Assembly: GCF_018130065.1 (NCBI RefSeq)
Contig: NZ_JAFCME010000014.1
Location: 1-64,000, forward strand
Direction: 5' to 3'
Source: Bradyrhizobium sp. AUGA SZCCT0158
GTDB lineage: Bacteria > Pseudomonadota > Alphaproteobacteria > Rhizobiales > Xanthobacteraceae
Length of the DNA stretch: 64,000 nucleotides
The translations under genes were made by a program, and so were the position numbers. Every line of letters starts with the position of its first letter. Within the stretch, counting starts at the first letter, position 1. The notes below the pieces were generated by a model. The model was given only the letters and a program-made list of their open reading frames with translations. It did no database searches and had not been told where the DNA came from. This document shows, in pieces, positions 8,052-16,851 of the stretch.

Positions 8052-8597
8052 ATGCTGACGCCAGCCGAGCTGGTTTGGCTGATTGCCGCTGTTGCGAAGG
8101 GGGATGAAGCTGCTTTCGAGCGGCTTTACGCCGCCACGCGCGCGAAACTCTTCGGTGTCGTCCTCCGTATCTTGCGCCGACAGGATCTCGCCGAGGAGGT
8201 CATTCAGGAGGCCTACGTCAAGATCTGGAACAGCGCCGGACAATTCAATCCGGCGCTTGCTTCACCGATAACGTGGATGGCGGCGATCGCGCGCAACCGG
8301 GCGATCGATGTCGTGCGCAAGAAGACCGAGGCCTCGATCGAGGAGGAGCCGACCGCGATGGAAGTGGCCGCCGATTCACCCGATCCGCTGGCGCGGCGCG
8401 AGATGACGGAAGAGCTGAAGCGGCTCTTGGAATGCGTCGGCCGTCTGGAGCCGGATCGGCAGAAGCTGGTGCTGCTGGCCTATTACAACGGCTGGAGCCG
8501 CGAGCAGCTGGCCGCCAAGTTCGAGACGCCGGTGAATACGGTGAAGACGTGGCTGCGCCGCAGCATGATGGATATCCGGGAGTGTCTCGGGCTTTGA
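8052..8597 (+). CDS. ECF RNA polymerase sigma factor (SigK-like)
   Basis: The protein has 181 residues: sigma region 2 (FERLYAATRAKLFGVVLRIL, DLAEEVIQEAYVKIWN, SPITWMAAIARNRAIDVVR) and region 4 (LVLLAYYNGWSREQLAAKFETPVNTVKTWLRRSMMDIRECL). It belongs to the ECF type paired with RskA-like anti-sigma factors, and such a gene follows 40 bp downstream. It probably directs a stress or envelope regulon. The pair is inserted between fliJ and flhA but nothing in the sequence ties it to motility. Confidence 0.92.
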   Translation: MLTPAELVWLIAAVAKGDEAAFERLYAATRAKLFGVVLRILRRQDLAEEVIQEAYVKIWNSAGQFNPALASPITWMAAIARNRAIDVVRKKTEASIEEEPTAMEVAADSPDPLARREMTEELKRLLECVGRLEPDRQKLVLLAYYNGWSREQLAAKFETPVNTVKTWLRRSMMDIRECLGL

Positions 8598-8637
8598 GTT
8601 TTGAAATGAGCTATTTGAAAGGTGTCCTGGACGTTAG

Positions 8638-9540
8638 ATGATGGCCCATAGCGAAGACCATATCGCGCTCGCCGCGGAATATGCGCTCGGCACCCTCGAC
8701 GCCGACGAGCGCGCGCAGGTCGAAGCCATGATGGCCGTCGACACGGAATTCACCGCCGTGGTCCAGGCGTGGGAGTACAGGCTCGGCGTCCTCAACCAGA
8801 TGGTCGGCTCGGTCGAGCCGCGGCCGATCGTCTGGGAGAATATTCAACGCGCGATCGGACATGCCGGACCGCAGGTGCCGCTGGCGCTGCCGGAAGCCGC
8901 CGCTGCTCCGCCGCCGGAAGCCGCCGCGCCTCCGCCGCCGGTGGATCCCCTGATGGCCGAAATGACCCAGGCCGCTGATAATTCCAACGTCGTCCAGTTG
9001 TCGGGCCGGGTGAAGCGCTGGCGCAATCTGGCGTCGTTCGCGACGGCTGCGGCCGCGGCGCTGATCGCGATGCTCGGCCTGCAGGTCTATTCGCCGGACT
9101 CGCTGCCCAACGCGCTGCGTCCCAAGATCCGCACGCAGGTGGTCGAGGTCAAGACGCCGCCGCTGCCGGCGCCGCCGTCGGCGCAGTACGTTGCGATCCT
9201 GCAGCGGAACGGCGGTTCGCCGGCGTTCATCCTCACGGTCGACGCCGCCACCAAGAATTTCACGGTCCGCAAGGTCAACGCCGATGCGGAGGCCGGCAAG
9301 AGCTTCGAGCTTTGGCTGGTCTCCGACAAGCTGCCGCAGCCGCGCTCGCTCGGTGTGATCGGCGGCAGCGAGTTCACCGCGCGCAACGTGCTGGCGTCCT
9401 ACGACGCCGGCACGATCAACGCCGCGACCTACGCGGTGACGGTCGAGCAGGCCGGCGGATCGCGTGACGGCAAGCCGAACTTGCCGCCGGTCTTCGCCGG
9501 CAAGCTGATCGAGACGGTGCCGGCCTCTCCGACGCGCTGA
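8638..9540 (+). CDS. RskA-like membrane anti-sigma factor
   Basis: The 300-residue protein has an N-terminal anti-sigma domain (IALAAEYALGTLDADERAQVE, VVQAWEYRLGVLNQMV), a Pro/Ala-rich linker around residues 80-105, one membrane helix (about 128-150), and a periplasmic C-terminal domain with the SFELWLVSDKLPQPRSLGVI pattern of RskA. It should hold the preceding ECF sigma factor at the inner membrane until a signal triggers its release. Two ATG codons (8638, 8641) are possible starts. It ends just before a bidirectional terminator. Confidence 0.9.
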   Translation: MMAHSEDHIALAAEYALGTLDADERAQVEAMMAVDTEFTAVVQAWEYRLGVLNQMVGSVEPRPIVWENIQRAIGHAGPQVPLALPEAAAAPPPEAAAPPPPVDPLMAEMTQAADNSNVVQLSGRVKRWRNLASFATAAAAALIAMLGLQVYSPDSLPNALRPKIRTQVVEVKTPPLPAPPSAQYVAILQRNGGSPAFILTVDAATKNFTVRKVNADAEAGKSFELWLVSDKLPQPRSLGVIGGSEFTARNVLASYDAGTINAATYAVTVEQAGGSRDGKPNLPPVFAGKLIETVPASPTR

Positions 9541-9576
9541 CTTTGGACCCCTGTAATTGGGGACCCCCATAAAGAG

Positions 9577-9603
9577 AAAACGCCCGTGGGGAGCGGGCGT
9601 TTT
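9577..9603. terminator. Terminator after the anti-sigma gene
   Basis: AAAACGCCCG / CGGGCGTTTT form a 10-bp stem with a 7-base loop. A-rich and T-rich flanks allow use from both strands. Confidence 0.85.
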
Positions 9604-9698
9604 CGTAGTCAACTTGGGGGTAGTTGGGGTCTTCTAGTACTTCACGTGGCGACTTTGGGGGGCTGTAAAGAGCCGCGTGAATTCGTGAATTCCTTTTG

Positions 9699-9905
9699 TT
9701 AGCGTACGACCGAATTGCCCGAGCTCGTGACCACGACCGGCTTGCCGGCCTTCATCACGCGGGTGCTCGCGGTCTGCTGGAAACCTTCCTCCGAAGTGGT
9801 GCGTGCCGAGATGCCGAAGCCGGCGACCAGGATGCCCACGACCAAAGCTACGACCACAATCTTGAGATGGGTCGTGCGGTCTGCGCTGTAGATCGAGTGG
9901 TTCAT
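9699..9905 (-). CDS. Small conserved single-pass membrane protein
   Basis: The protein has 68 residues, with a short polar N-terminus (MNHSIYSADRTTHLK), one membrane helix (about 16-35, IVVVALVVGILVAGFGISA) and a polar tail. I recognise this type as a conserved hypothetical protein of Bradyrhizobium, and no function is known. The start codon is preceded by AGGAGACTTCC, a good ribosome site. It is probably monocistronic. The 317 bp between it and flhA (9906-10222) hold no gene that I can support. Confidence 0.7.
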   Translation of the reverse strand: MNHSIYSADRTTHLKIVVVALVVGILVAGFGISARTTSEEGFQQTASTRVMKAGKPVVVTSSGNSVVR

Positions 9906-10222
9906 GGAAGTCTCCTGCCCGCCTTCCCCTGTGTCGAATTAGACAACCAACTCGACAAACAGGTTCAACGTCTCGGCACAGGAAACGTAGGAATTCGCGG
10001 TTTCGTTCCACAGATGCGATCACAAGCCAGTGAAAAGACTTGAACGGCCGCGATCGCTGAGCGGTGATGGCTGCCTAAAATGACAAATAACAAAACAATT
10101 ACAGATTGTTAGCCGTGCACTGCCTGTCGGGACGCAAAATCGACCACCTTGCCGGATTGTAACAAACCGTTTGCCTGTGGCGAAAATGCCTCGCGGCCCC
10201 CTTGTCGATTTTCGCGGCGGAA

Positions 10223-12355
10223 CTAAACGCTGCCGACCGTTTTCAGCCGGGCGCGAGGGTGGATTTCGGCCTGCGACAGCACGGTGGTCTGGGCGCGGAA
10301 CCGCTCCACCAGCGAACGCACGAACGGGCGGATCGCCGCCGACGTCACCAGCACCGGCGCCTCGCCTTCCTGGGCGGCGCGCTCGAAGCTGACGCGCACC
10401 GCGGTCATGAACTCCGACAGTTTTGACGGCTGCATGGCGAGGCTGCGGTCTTCGCCGCTGCCGACGATCGATTCGGCGAACGCCTGCTCCCAGCGCGCCG
10501 ACAGTGCGATCAGCGGCAGGTAGCCGTTGTAGGAAGTGTTCTGCGCGCAGATCTGCCGCGCCAGCCGGGCGCGGACGTGCTCGACCATGGTGGCGGGGTT
10601 GCGCGAGAACGCCAGCGCGTCGGCAATGCCCTCCAGGATGGTGGAGAGGTCGCGGATCGAGATCCGCTCTGACAAGAGCAGCTGCAACACGCGTTGAATG
10701 CCCGACATGGTGACCTGGCTCGGCACGATGTCCTTGACCAGTTCGCCCTGTTCCTTCGGCAGGTCCTTGATCAGCTTCTGCACCTCGCCATAGGACAACA
10801 GGTCCGACATGTTGTTCTTCAACAGCTCGGTCAGATGCGTCGACAGCACGGTCGCGGCGTCGACGACGGTATAGCCCTTCAGCGACGCCTCTTCCTTCAG
10901 GCTGGCATCGACCCAGGTGGCGGGCAATCCAAAAGTCGGTTCGACGGTGTGGATGCCGGGCACGCCGACCTGGTTGCCGGCGGGGTCCATGACCATGAAC
11001 TGGTTCGGCCAGATCTTGCCGCTGCCGGCGTCGACTTCCTTGATCTTGATCATGTAGGTGTTGGCCTCGAGCTGGACGTTGTCGAGGATGCGCACCGCGG
11101 GCATCACGAAGCCCATTTCGACCGCCAGCGAACGCCGCAGCGCCTTGATCTGTTCGGTGAGGCGGTCGGTGCCGTCGGGGCCGTTGACCAGCGGCAGCAG
11201 CGCATAGCCGAGCTCGATCTTGAGATCGTCGATCTTGAGCGAGTTGGCGATCGGCTCTTCCGCCGCCGCGCTGGCAGCCGCCGCGGCAATGTCGGGCGCG
11301 GCGAGTTCGGCAGCTTCAGCGGCCTTGGTGACGCGGTTGTGGTTGCGCGCCTTCCAGGCCAGGTAAGCGGCGCCGCCGCCGAGCGCCACGAATGGCAGCA
11401 TCGGAATACCCGGCAGCAAGGCCAGCACCAGCATCACGCCGGCCGACATGCCGAGCGCCTGCGGATAGCCGGAGAGCTGCTTCATCAGCGCCTTGTCGGC
11501 GGCGCCGGTGATGCCGGCCTTGGAGACGAGCAGGCCCGCCGCGGTCGAGACGATCAGCGCCGGCACCTGGGTGACCAGGCCGTCGCCGACGGTCAGGATG
11601 GTGTAGGTGCGGGCGGCATCGCCAAAGCTCATGCCCTGCTGGGCGACGCCGATGATGATACCGCCGATGACGTTGATGAAGACGATCAAGAGGCCGGCGA
11701 TGGCGTCGCCGCGCACGAATTTCGAGGCGCCGTCCATGGCGCCGAAGAAGCCGCTTTCGTCTTCCAGTTCCTTGCGGCGCCGCTTGGCGGTGGCTTCGTC
11801 GATCAGGCCGGCGGACAGATCCGCGTCGATCGCCATCTGCTTGCCGGGCATCGAGTCGAGCTGGAAGCGGGCCGCGACTTCGGCGATACGGCCCGAACCC
11901 TTCGTGATGACGATGAAGTTCACGATCACCAGGATCGCGAACACGATAATTCCGATCACGAAATTACCGCCCATCACGAAATTGCCGAAGGCCTCGATGA
12001 CGTGGCCGGCCGCCGCCGTGCCCTCATGGCCGTGGCTCAGGATCAGCCGGGTCGAGGCCATGTTCAGCGACAGCCGCAGCATGGTCGAGATCAACAGGAC
12101 GGTCGGAAACGACGAGAATTCCAGCGGCGCCTGGATGAACAGCGCCGTCATCAGGATCAGGATCGACACCGTGATCGAGATCGCCAGGAACAGGTCGAGC
12201 ACGATCGCGGGCAGGGGGAGGATCAGCACCACCAGGATGGTGAGGACGCCGAAGGCGAGGGCGAGATCGCCGCGCCGGAGCATGGTGCCGATTTCACTGA
12301 AGCTGGGGAAGCCGCCGCTTGCCCCTGTGCCCTGACCTGCCGTGACGTCGACCAT
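10223..12355 (-). CDS. flhA: Flagellar export gate protein FlhA
   Basis: The 710-residue protein has about eight N-terminal membrane helices. The conserved FHIPEP-region equivalents are visible (LILPLPAIVLDLFLAISI, TMLRLSLNMASTRLIL, FVVITKGSGRIAEVAARF-like cytoplasmic loop, MPGKQMAIDADLSAGLI), followed by a large soluble domain (about 350-710). FlhA is the ring-shaped export gate that receives FliJ and cargo-chaperone complexes. The start is set at 12355 (MVDVTAGQG); an in-frame extension upstream is arginine- and glycine-rich and unlike the family. It stands alone here, away from flhB and fliR. Confidence 0.96.
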   Translation of the reverse strand: MVDVTAGQGTGASGGFPSFSEIGTMLRRGDLALAFGVLTILVVLILPLPAIVLDLFLAISITVSILILMTALFIQAPLEFSSFPTVLLISTMLRLSLNMASTRLILSHGHEGTAAAGHVIEAFGNFVMGGNFVIGIIVFAILVIVNFIVITKGSGRIAEVAARFQLDSMPGKQMAIDADLSAGLIDEATAKRRRKELEDESGFFGAMDGASKFVRGDAIAGLLIVFINVIGGIIIGVAQQGMSFGDAARTYTILTVGDGLVTQVPALIVSTAAGLLVSKAGITGAADKALMKQLSGYPQALGMSAGVMLVLALLPGIPMLPFVALGGGAAYLAWKARNHNRVTKAAEAAELAAPDIAAAAASAAAEEPIANSLKIDDLKIELGYALLPLVNGPDGTDRLTEQIKALRRSLAVEMGFVMPAVRILDNVQLEANTYMIKIKEVDAGSGKIWPNQFMVMDPAGNQVGVPGIHTVEPTFGLPATWVDASLKEEASLKGYTVVDAATVLSTHLTELLKNNMSDLLSYGEVQKLIKDLPKEQGELVKDIVPSQVTMSGIQRVLQLLLSERISIRDLSTILEGIADALAFSRNPATMVEHVRARLARQICAQNTSYNGYLPLIALSARWEQAFAESIVGSGEDRSLAMQPSKLSEFMTAVRVSFERAAQEGEAPVLVTSAAIRPFVRSLVERFRAQTTVLSQAEIHPRARLKTVGSV

Positions 12356-12522
12356 GCTTGCAGCTCCTCGCGAATGGCGGCCGCGGCCGCCAGACGTCTT
12401 CGCGGCGGCCGAAGGGCCGCCGCTCCGTAAGTGAGGCACCGCACTGGCGTCCACGGGGTTCCTCCCGTTCTACGCGGCTGACGACACTCGACTTCACTGG
12501 GCAAATTTTGCCCGGTGTATGG

Positions 12523-12537
12523 TTAGTAAAGGGTTAA
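12523..12537. promoter_or_regulatory. Possible CtrA box upstream of flhA
   Basis: TTAG-N7-TTAA (TTAA-N7-CTAA in the flhA sense) has one mismatch to the CtrA consensus. It lies about 170 bp before the flhA start. Confidence 0.4.
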
Positions 12538-12584
12538 TTTCCGGGCTTTGGCCGTCGTTTGGCCGCCGGAGCACCCCTATCTCC

Positions 12585-12738
12585 GTCGTCCCGGCCTTGA
12601 GCTCAGATGCGCAATTGCGCATCGGGGGACCCATACGCCGCGGCGGCCGTTTTGAAAGACGATGTTCGACGACTTCCTTCCAATCACTGACTTCGGTGGT
12701 TATGGGTCCCGGATCGCGCTTCGCTTGTCCGGGACGAC
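12585..12738. repeat. Intergenic inverted-repeat element (GTCGTCCCGG ends)
   Basis: GTCGTCCCGG (12585-12594) and CCGGGACGAC (12729-12738) are perfect 10-bp inverted ends. The inner TATGGGTCCCGG...GTCCGGGACGAC stretch resembles a very common Bradyrhizobium intergenic repeat. Together with the next element it fills most of the 1.1-kb gap between flhA and the first small gene. Frames open in this region look accidental. Confidence 0.7.
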
Positions 12739-12870
12739 AGAGATGGACACACCACCGCGATCCCGCGACGCAAAGCGCCCGGGTGGTTCAATCCGTTCCT
12801 CCCAAAAACAAGGGAGCAGGGATGCCGGGTGCGCGCTGCACCCGCGGTCTCGTGTGCAATTGTGCAACAA

Positions 12871-13170
12871 GAGTGCGCACACGAGCATACAGGGCAGCGG
12901 AGAGCATCCGACATTCCCTGCGCAATGGCTTTACGGCTTATAACGCGCTCTCCCCGGCGAGACGGCCTCTATTGCCACCGTCGCCCCTCGGAAGCGTTAG
13001 CTCCCGAAAGACTTGACGCCGTTACGGGCGCCAGGACCACACGTCTTTGCCGTACGCCTTTGTCGCGCGCGTCAAGCGCAACATCGGCGTCCACCACATC
13101 CCACCCCGCGTCCGGACGATCGCGATACGCCCCTCGTAGAGGGATGAGACGGGAGAGATATGCCAGGTGA
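12871..13170. repeat. Long Bradyrhizobium-type interspersed repeat
   Basis: The segment from GAGTGCGCACACGAGCATAC through GAGAGCATCCGACATTCCCT, AATGGCTTTACGGCTTATAA, GCGCAACATCGGCGTCCACC and GGGATGAGACGGGAGAGATA matches from memory a 300-400-bp repeat found many times in Bradyrhizobium genomes. It contains no transposase. The boundaries are approximate. From 13171 to 13473 I see nothing coding except the promoter-like GTGGCCTA pair near 13409 and 13431. Confidence 0.6.
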
Positions 13171-13473
13171 GTTGGGGTGGCTGTCAAGAAGAATTTCCGT
13201 AAATCAGAAAATAACTTCCTGGGCACTTGGTGTGCCGTCGGCCGCGACGTTGAACTGCCACCTGGACCGAGCACCCCCGGCCCGGCGCCAAAACAATCCT
13301 TTGAACCTTTGCCCGCCCCTGCAGACAAATAACTACCGGGGGATTGCACTTTCCGGGGCTAGCACAGCGCCACTAAGCATCATTCGGCTTTGGGGCGCTG
13401 TTGCGTTAGTGGCCTATTTTGAATCTGCGAGTGGCCTATGTCGGTCACTACCCGTTCCTGCAAAGGAAGGTCT

Positions 13474-13677
13474 ATGACCGAAGGGCGACGTTTCAAGCAA
13501 ATCGACCCGCTCGACAAAGGCCTGTTGAAGGAAGCCGAGCGGCGCTGGAGAGAGGCTCGAATGGCTCTGCCCGGTGTGGTGGAGCGCGACAGGCTTGCTC
13601 GCGAAGCGCCACTAGCAGAACCGGCCTCTAGCAAGAGGGTTGCGGCACCCCGCCAGAAGGCTCTGACCAAAGCGTAG
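13474..13677 (+). CDS. Small family A protein, divergent member
   Basis: The 67-residue protein starts at ATG 13474 behind AAAGGAAGG. Residues 4-37 (RRFKQIDPLDKGLLKEAERRWREARM.LPG) align with the N-terminal half of four paralogues in this window (19004, 22386, 27959 and 29656 starts). After ERDRLAR the sequence diverges and lacks the family's ETASHMxEWLxSPGL ending. It may be a member with a replaced C-terminus or a frameshifted one. The upstream region carries the GTGGCCTA motif also seen before the other copies. Function is unknown. Confidence 0.6.
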   Translation: MTEGRRFKQIDPLDKGLLKEAERRWREARMALPGVVERDRLAREAPLAEPASSKRVAAPRQKALTKA

Positions 13678-13763
13678 GGCCGCCTCTGGTGGCCTCTTTC
13701 TTGGAACCCGAATTTTGCAATCGCTCAATTTCATCAGGGCCGTAGGGCGAATTGAGCCGACCT

Positions 13764-13856
13764 GTCCGCCGTAGCTCAAAGTGCGAAGGCGGAAGGCGTA
13801 ATCCGCCATTTGTCGTGGTTCGGACGGCGGATTACGCTGTCGCTAATCCGCTCCGT
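13764..13856. repeat. Small inverted-repeat element R, copy 1
   Basis: It holds TCCGCCGTAGCTC...GAAGGCGGA followed by GCGTAATCCGCC...GGCGGATTACGCTGTCGCTAATCCGC. This is the first of seven related elements between 13.7 and 25.0 kb, whose shared core is GGCGGATTACGCTGTCGC. It lies at the convergent 3' ends of its two neighbouring genes and supplies the last codons and stop of the minus-strand gene. Confidence 0.7.
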
Positions 13857-14104
13857 AGTTCTCCGTCCGTGAACGGAGTTTCCAACCCGGCGACTTTAGC
13901 AATCGTCCATGTCTCAATAGTCGCCTCACCCGGCCCGTTGTTCCAAACGACCACCAGCCCATCGCGCACTTCGAGGAAGGATGTTGGATTATCGGGCAAC
14001 GTGACGACGGCCTTGCCTCCCGATGGGATGACTTTTTCCAACGTTTCGAGTTCAACGAATATCGTCAGTGGCTTGCGGGTGCCATTTTCAATCGGGAATT
14101 TCAT
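13832..14104 (-). CDS. Hypothetical protein of about 90 residues
   Basis: The frame encodes 90 residues with alternating strand-like segments (MKFPIENGTRKPLTIFVELE, SGGKAVVTLPD, SFLEVRDGLVVVWNNGPGEA), probably an all-beta domain. I do not recognise the family. Codon use is like neighbouring genes and the composition is protein-like, so I think it is real. The C-terminal five residues and stop fall inside repeat copy 1, which may have replaced the original end. A convincing ribosome site is not visible. Confidence 0.55.
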   Translation of the reverse strand: MKFPIENGTRKPLTIFVELETLEKVIPSGGKAVVTLPDNPTSFLEVRDGLVVVWNNGPGEATIETWTIAKVAGLETPFTDGELRSGLATA

Positions 14105-14284
14105 GCTTTCACACTTTTGGGCCGCCTCGGTTGGCGGCTCTAATCACGAGCCAAGTTTGCTGCTATTAACATATGTTCGACGATCGCATCGAATTCCCCT
14201 TTGCCGACCCTATCCATTCGGCGGTTGAAATCCATCACTCACCAATAGGCTTGGCGCGCGGACTAAGGAAGATCGGGCTGCGGC

Positions 14285-14772
14285 ATGACACGGAAACTGG
14301 CAGCCCTCATATTTCTTCTCTCGACATGCTGTGCGATTGCGGCCGACTCTGCATGGGACGTCCTGGAACGCTTGGCTTAACCGGCACATGGTCGGCCAAC
14401 TGCGGTCAGCCCGCGACGGTCAGCGGCTTTCATACGATCTTCTCCAGGGATGCTGATGGGCTTGCAAGGCGCGAGCTGGATTTCGGCGCGAAATCGATTT
14501 ATGCGACCATTGTTGACGGCGCAGAAATAATCTCATCTTCAATGCTGAAAATTACTGTCCGTAACGCTGATCCGAAATTTGCGGAATTCAATGGGAAGAC
14601 CTTCTGGACTGTGTTTTTAAAGGAGAACGATCCTCAGACCGAAAAGGCTTTCCGCATTCGGTTTTTCCAATCCATAACAACTGAGGGCAAAATCGTCGTA
14701 AAGGACGGCATTGACTCGCGGTTTGGGAAGCCCAGCCCCTGGCTATACAAATGCCGCAGTGCGTTGTCATGA
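14285..14772 (+). pseudogene. Secreted hypothetical protein broken by a one-base frameshift
   Basis: ATG 14285 opens a clear signal peptide (MTRKLAALIFLLSTCCAIAA) and continues DSAWDVLERL, then stops at TAA 14378-14380. The remainder of the protein (LGLTGTWSANCGQP... to KCRSALS, stop 14770-14772) is open in another frame. Restoring one G in the GCTTGGCTTAACC stretch at 14370-14382 joins them as ERLGLTGTWSANC. The joined product would be a periplasmic protein of about 162 residues with two cysteines (SANCGQ, LYKCRS). A frameshift in the strain or a sequencing error would look the same. The longer open frame that starts at 14173 lacks a signal peptide and is not the original start. Confidence 0.75.
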
Positions 14773-14795
14773 ACCGCCATGGCTGGAAACGTGAG

Positions 14796-14862
14796 TGAGC
14801 CGAAGGCGTAATCCGCCGCTTTGGTTTTCGATCGAACGACGGATTACGCTGTCGATCATCCT
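14796..14862. repeat. Element R, copy 2
   Basis: GCCGAAGGCGTAATCCGCC...CGACGGATTACGCTGTCGATC follows the pseudogene stop by 24 bp. Confidence 0.65.
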
Positions 14863-14975
14863 ACGCGCAACGCGCTCCAGATCGTCCCAGCGCTGACGAA
14901 AGCGCGACCGGCGCATTTTGACATGAAGCAAATGCCCACCATATGCTTCCCCGGAATCGACAAGAGGCAGCGGCG

Positions 14976-15770
14976 ATGTTTGAGTGGCTGAAGGAAGGCG
15001 CGCGAGGCGCTGTCAGTGCAGCTACGAAAGGCGTGACCGAAGCTGCCGCTGCCTTGAAGGCGCTGGCTGACAGCATGGCCAGGCGCGCGGCAGAGGCCGC
15101 CGATCTTGGCAAGCTGCTCGACATTCTCGATAAAGTCCCGGGCGTCGATTTCCAAAGACGAGAGCCGGATGCCGCCTACCTCGCAACGATGATGGCTGCC
15201 TTTCAAATGGGCGAGCTGTCTCTCGTCGTTACCTGCACCGGCCCGAAATCGACGGATATCGAGATTTTGCGCATGATGCCGTTGGCCGCTGCGGAGGCCG
15301 ACGCACTGGTCGGGTCACCCAAATTTGGCGCCACGGTGCTGGCCGAAGGGCAGGAAGGCCGCCCTGCCATCCAGATGCTCATGAACAGGGAAAATCTTGC
15401 GCAGAACTACCATCATGTATCGGTGGATGCCCTGATCAAGGGTTTGATGAAACCGATCGAAAACGTTCCGTTCGTCGGTGGCGTTTTAGCGGCCGCGTTG
15501 GGCCTTGTTGCGCGTCCGATCGCCAGGCTTATTCTGGATATTATTTTTACGCAGGCTGAAAACATCATCCGCTACGCGCGCGGTGGAAATGCCGTTCTCC
15601 CTGCTCCGACGGAGCAACCCCATCTCCCGAGTACAGTTGAGGAAAAACCTGATCTGGTAGCTGGGGCTGAGGAGGAGGAAAAAAGGGCCTTAGGGCAGAT
15701 CGAGCCGCTGGCGAGCCAACAGGGGACAGCCGATGAAGTGTCTTCGGATATACGCAACCCCGGACGGTGA
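14976..15770 (+). CDS. Hypothetical protein with an Ala-rich helical N-terminus
   Basis: ATG 14976 gives 264 residues; an in-frame ATG at 14943 would add 11. Residues 1-50 are an Ala-rich amphipathic helix (AVSAATKGVTEAAAALKALADSMARRAAEAA), followed by a mixed alpha/beta middle, a hydrophobic segment near 165-195 (FVGGVLAAALGLVARPIARLILDIIF) and an acidic, Pro-rich tail. I do not recognise the family. The segment near 165-195 may sit in or on the membrane. It overlaps the next gene (15733) by 38 bases, and that gene is degraded, so the two may be a decaying transcription unit. Confidence 0.6.
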   Translation: MFEWLKEGARGAVSAATKGVTEAAAALKALADSMARRAAEAADLGKLLDILDKVPGVDFQRREPDAAYLATMMAAFQMGELSLVVTCTGPKSTDIEILRMMPLAAAEADALVGSPKFGATVLAEGQEGRPAIQMLMNRENLAQNYHHVSVDALIKGLMKPIENVPFVGGVLAAALGLVARPIARLILDIIFTQAENIIRYARGGNAVLPAPTEQPHLPSTVEEKPDLVAGAEEEEKRALGQIEPLASQQGTADEVSSDIRNPGR

Positions 15771-16073
15771 ATCTCACTTCGGTGAAGTGGAAATCCCCAT
15801 GACGGCAAAGGTGACCGTCGCTCCTGGTGCCACGCCGTTTCAAGTGTCCAGGCGCTATCCCGCGTCAAGCATGGAGTTCACGCAAATTCCTGCGGGCATG
15901 CGACAGGTTGATTGGCACACCGTTCCGGCGCGGGTGCGGCAGGTCTCTGCGGGCGAGTTCGTGCTGGTGGAGGACACACACACGGAAAGCGCCATCTGTC
16001 CCGTCACTCTACAGACGAGCAAACCGTTCTTTGGATCAGGCTACCCGACGGCCTCGATTTGCCGCCCGGATAG
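15733..16073 (+). pseudogene. Cupin-like protein with internal deletion and AC-run frameshift
   Basis: The N-terminus (MKCLRIYATPDGESHFGEVE...IPAGMRQVDWHTVPARV) matches a conserved small cupin-fold family as I remember it. Two lesions are visible. About 20 residues expected between PARV and RQVSAGEFVLVEDTH are missing in frame. A GACACACACACGG run (about 15971-15983) then shifts the frame. Reading past the run in the other frame gives HGKRHLSRH...EQTVLWIRLPDGLDLPPG and a stop at 16071-16073, which is the expected family ending. The unshifted frame runs on to 16194 with unrelated sequence. Confidence 0.65.
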
Positions 16074-16203
16074 TTCGCAGGGAGCGCTACCGCCGACGAC
16101 GCTGAAAGTCTGCAAATGGCCCATCGCAACATTGCTGCTATTGCACAAGGGCGGTCGGCATCGGAGCGAAGCGGACAGCGCCGAAGATTTATGAGCATGT
16201 GCC

Positions 16204-16851
16204 CTAGTTGCGCACCGTTATGGCCTTCCTGAAGGTCGCGGGGTCATCGAGGATCTTGACCAGATACTCAGCCACATCAGCGCGCGTGGCTGTGGAGGTG
16301 ATGTTCCAGCGCAGGTCGGTGCCGGCCTTCAGGTTTCCGCGAGCAGGCTTGAATGTCAGCGTTGCCGGTCGAACGATCGTCCAATCGCAGTCACTCTCCC
16401 GGACGGCGGCCTCCTGCTTCTCCTTGTCTGCCATCACTTCCTTGAGTGCGAGCTTGACCAGGAAGCCTGCGCCGAAACTGCCGGTGCGGTAGCTCTCACC
16501 GACACTCACCGAACTTTCGACGATGAGCCGGCCGCGGCCTCGTGGCATGGCGGCCAGAATGTTCATGGTGCCCACCGAGCAAACCGGGACGCCGGGCTGG
16601 CGTCGACCCCGATCGTCCTTCGCCTGAGGTATCGCCCCCAACGTGCAGATGACCGCATCCATACCCCGAACCGCAGATGCCACCGAGGCTGGATCCATTG
16701 CATCGCCCTTGACGATTCTGAGTTTCGGATGCGTCAAGGGCATGCGCTTGATATCACGGACAAAGGCCGTGACGACGTGGCCTGCGGACAGAGCGGACTC
16801 AGCGACGAGCCGTCCCGTCGACCCCGTCGCACCAAAGACAACGACGTTCAT
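16204..16851 (-). CDS. NAD(P)-binding NmrA/SDR-like protein
   Basis: The 215-residue protein begins with a Rossmann glycine motif (VVVFGATGSTGRLVAESAL) and continues with DAMDPASVASAVRGMDAVICTLG and a late DWTIVRPATL. These are features of atypical short-chain dehydrogenases of the NAD(P)H-binding NmrA group, which often sense or reduce rather than act as classical dehydrogenases; no catalytic YxxxK is evident. The substrate cannot be inferred. ATG 16851 overlaps the stop of a 49-codon upstream frame as TGATG, which suggests coupling. Confidence 0.8.
   Translation of the reverse strand: MNVVVFGATGSTGRLVAESALSAGHVVTAFVRDIKRMPLTHPKLRIVKGDAMDPASVASAVRGMDAVICTLGAIPQAKDDRGRRQPGVPVCSVGTMNILAAMPRGRGRLIVESSVSVGESYRTGSFGAGFLVKLALKEVMADKEKQEAAVRESDCDWTIVRPATLTFKPARGNLKAGTDLRWNITSTATRADVAEYLVKILDDPATFRKAITVRN

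Noticed and set aside
10694..12430. 578-codon plus-strand frame opposite flhA
   Set aside because: It is a shadow of flhA, dominated by His, Arg, Gln and Asp, with no domain.
12519..13016. Open frames in the flhA-to-13.4-kb gap
   Set aside because: They fall inside intergenic repeats found at many loci and show no shared frame or ribosome site.
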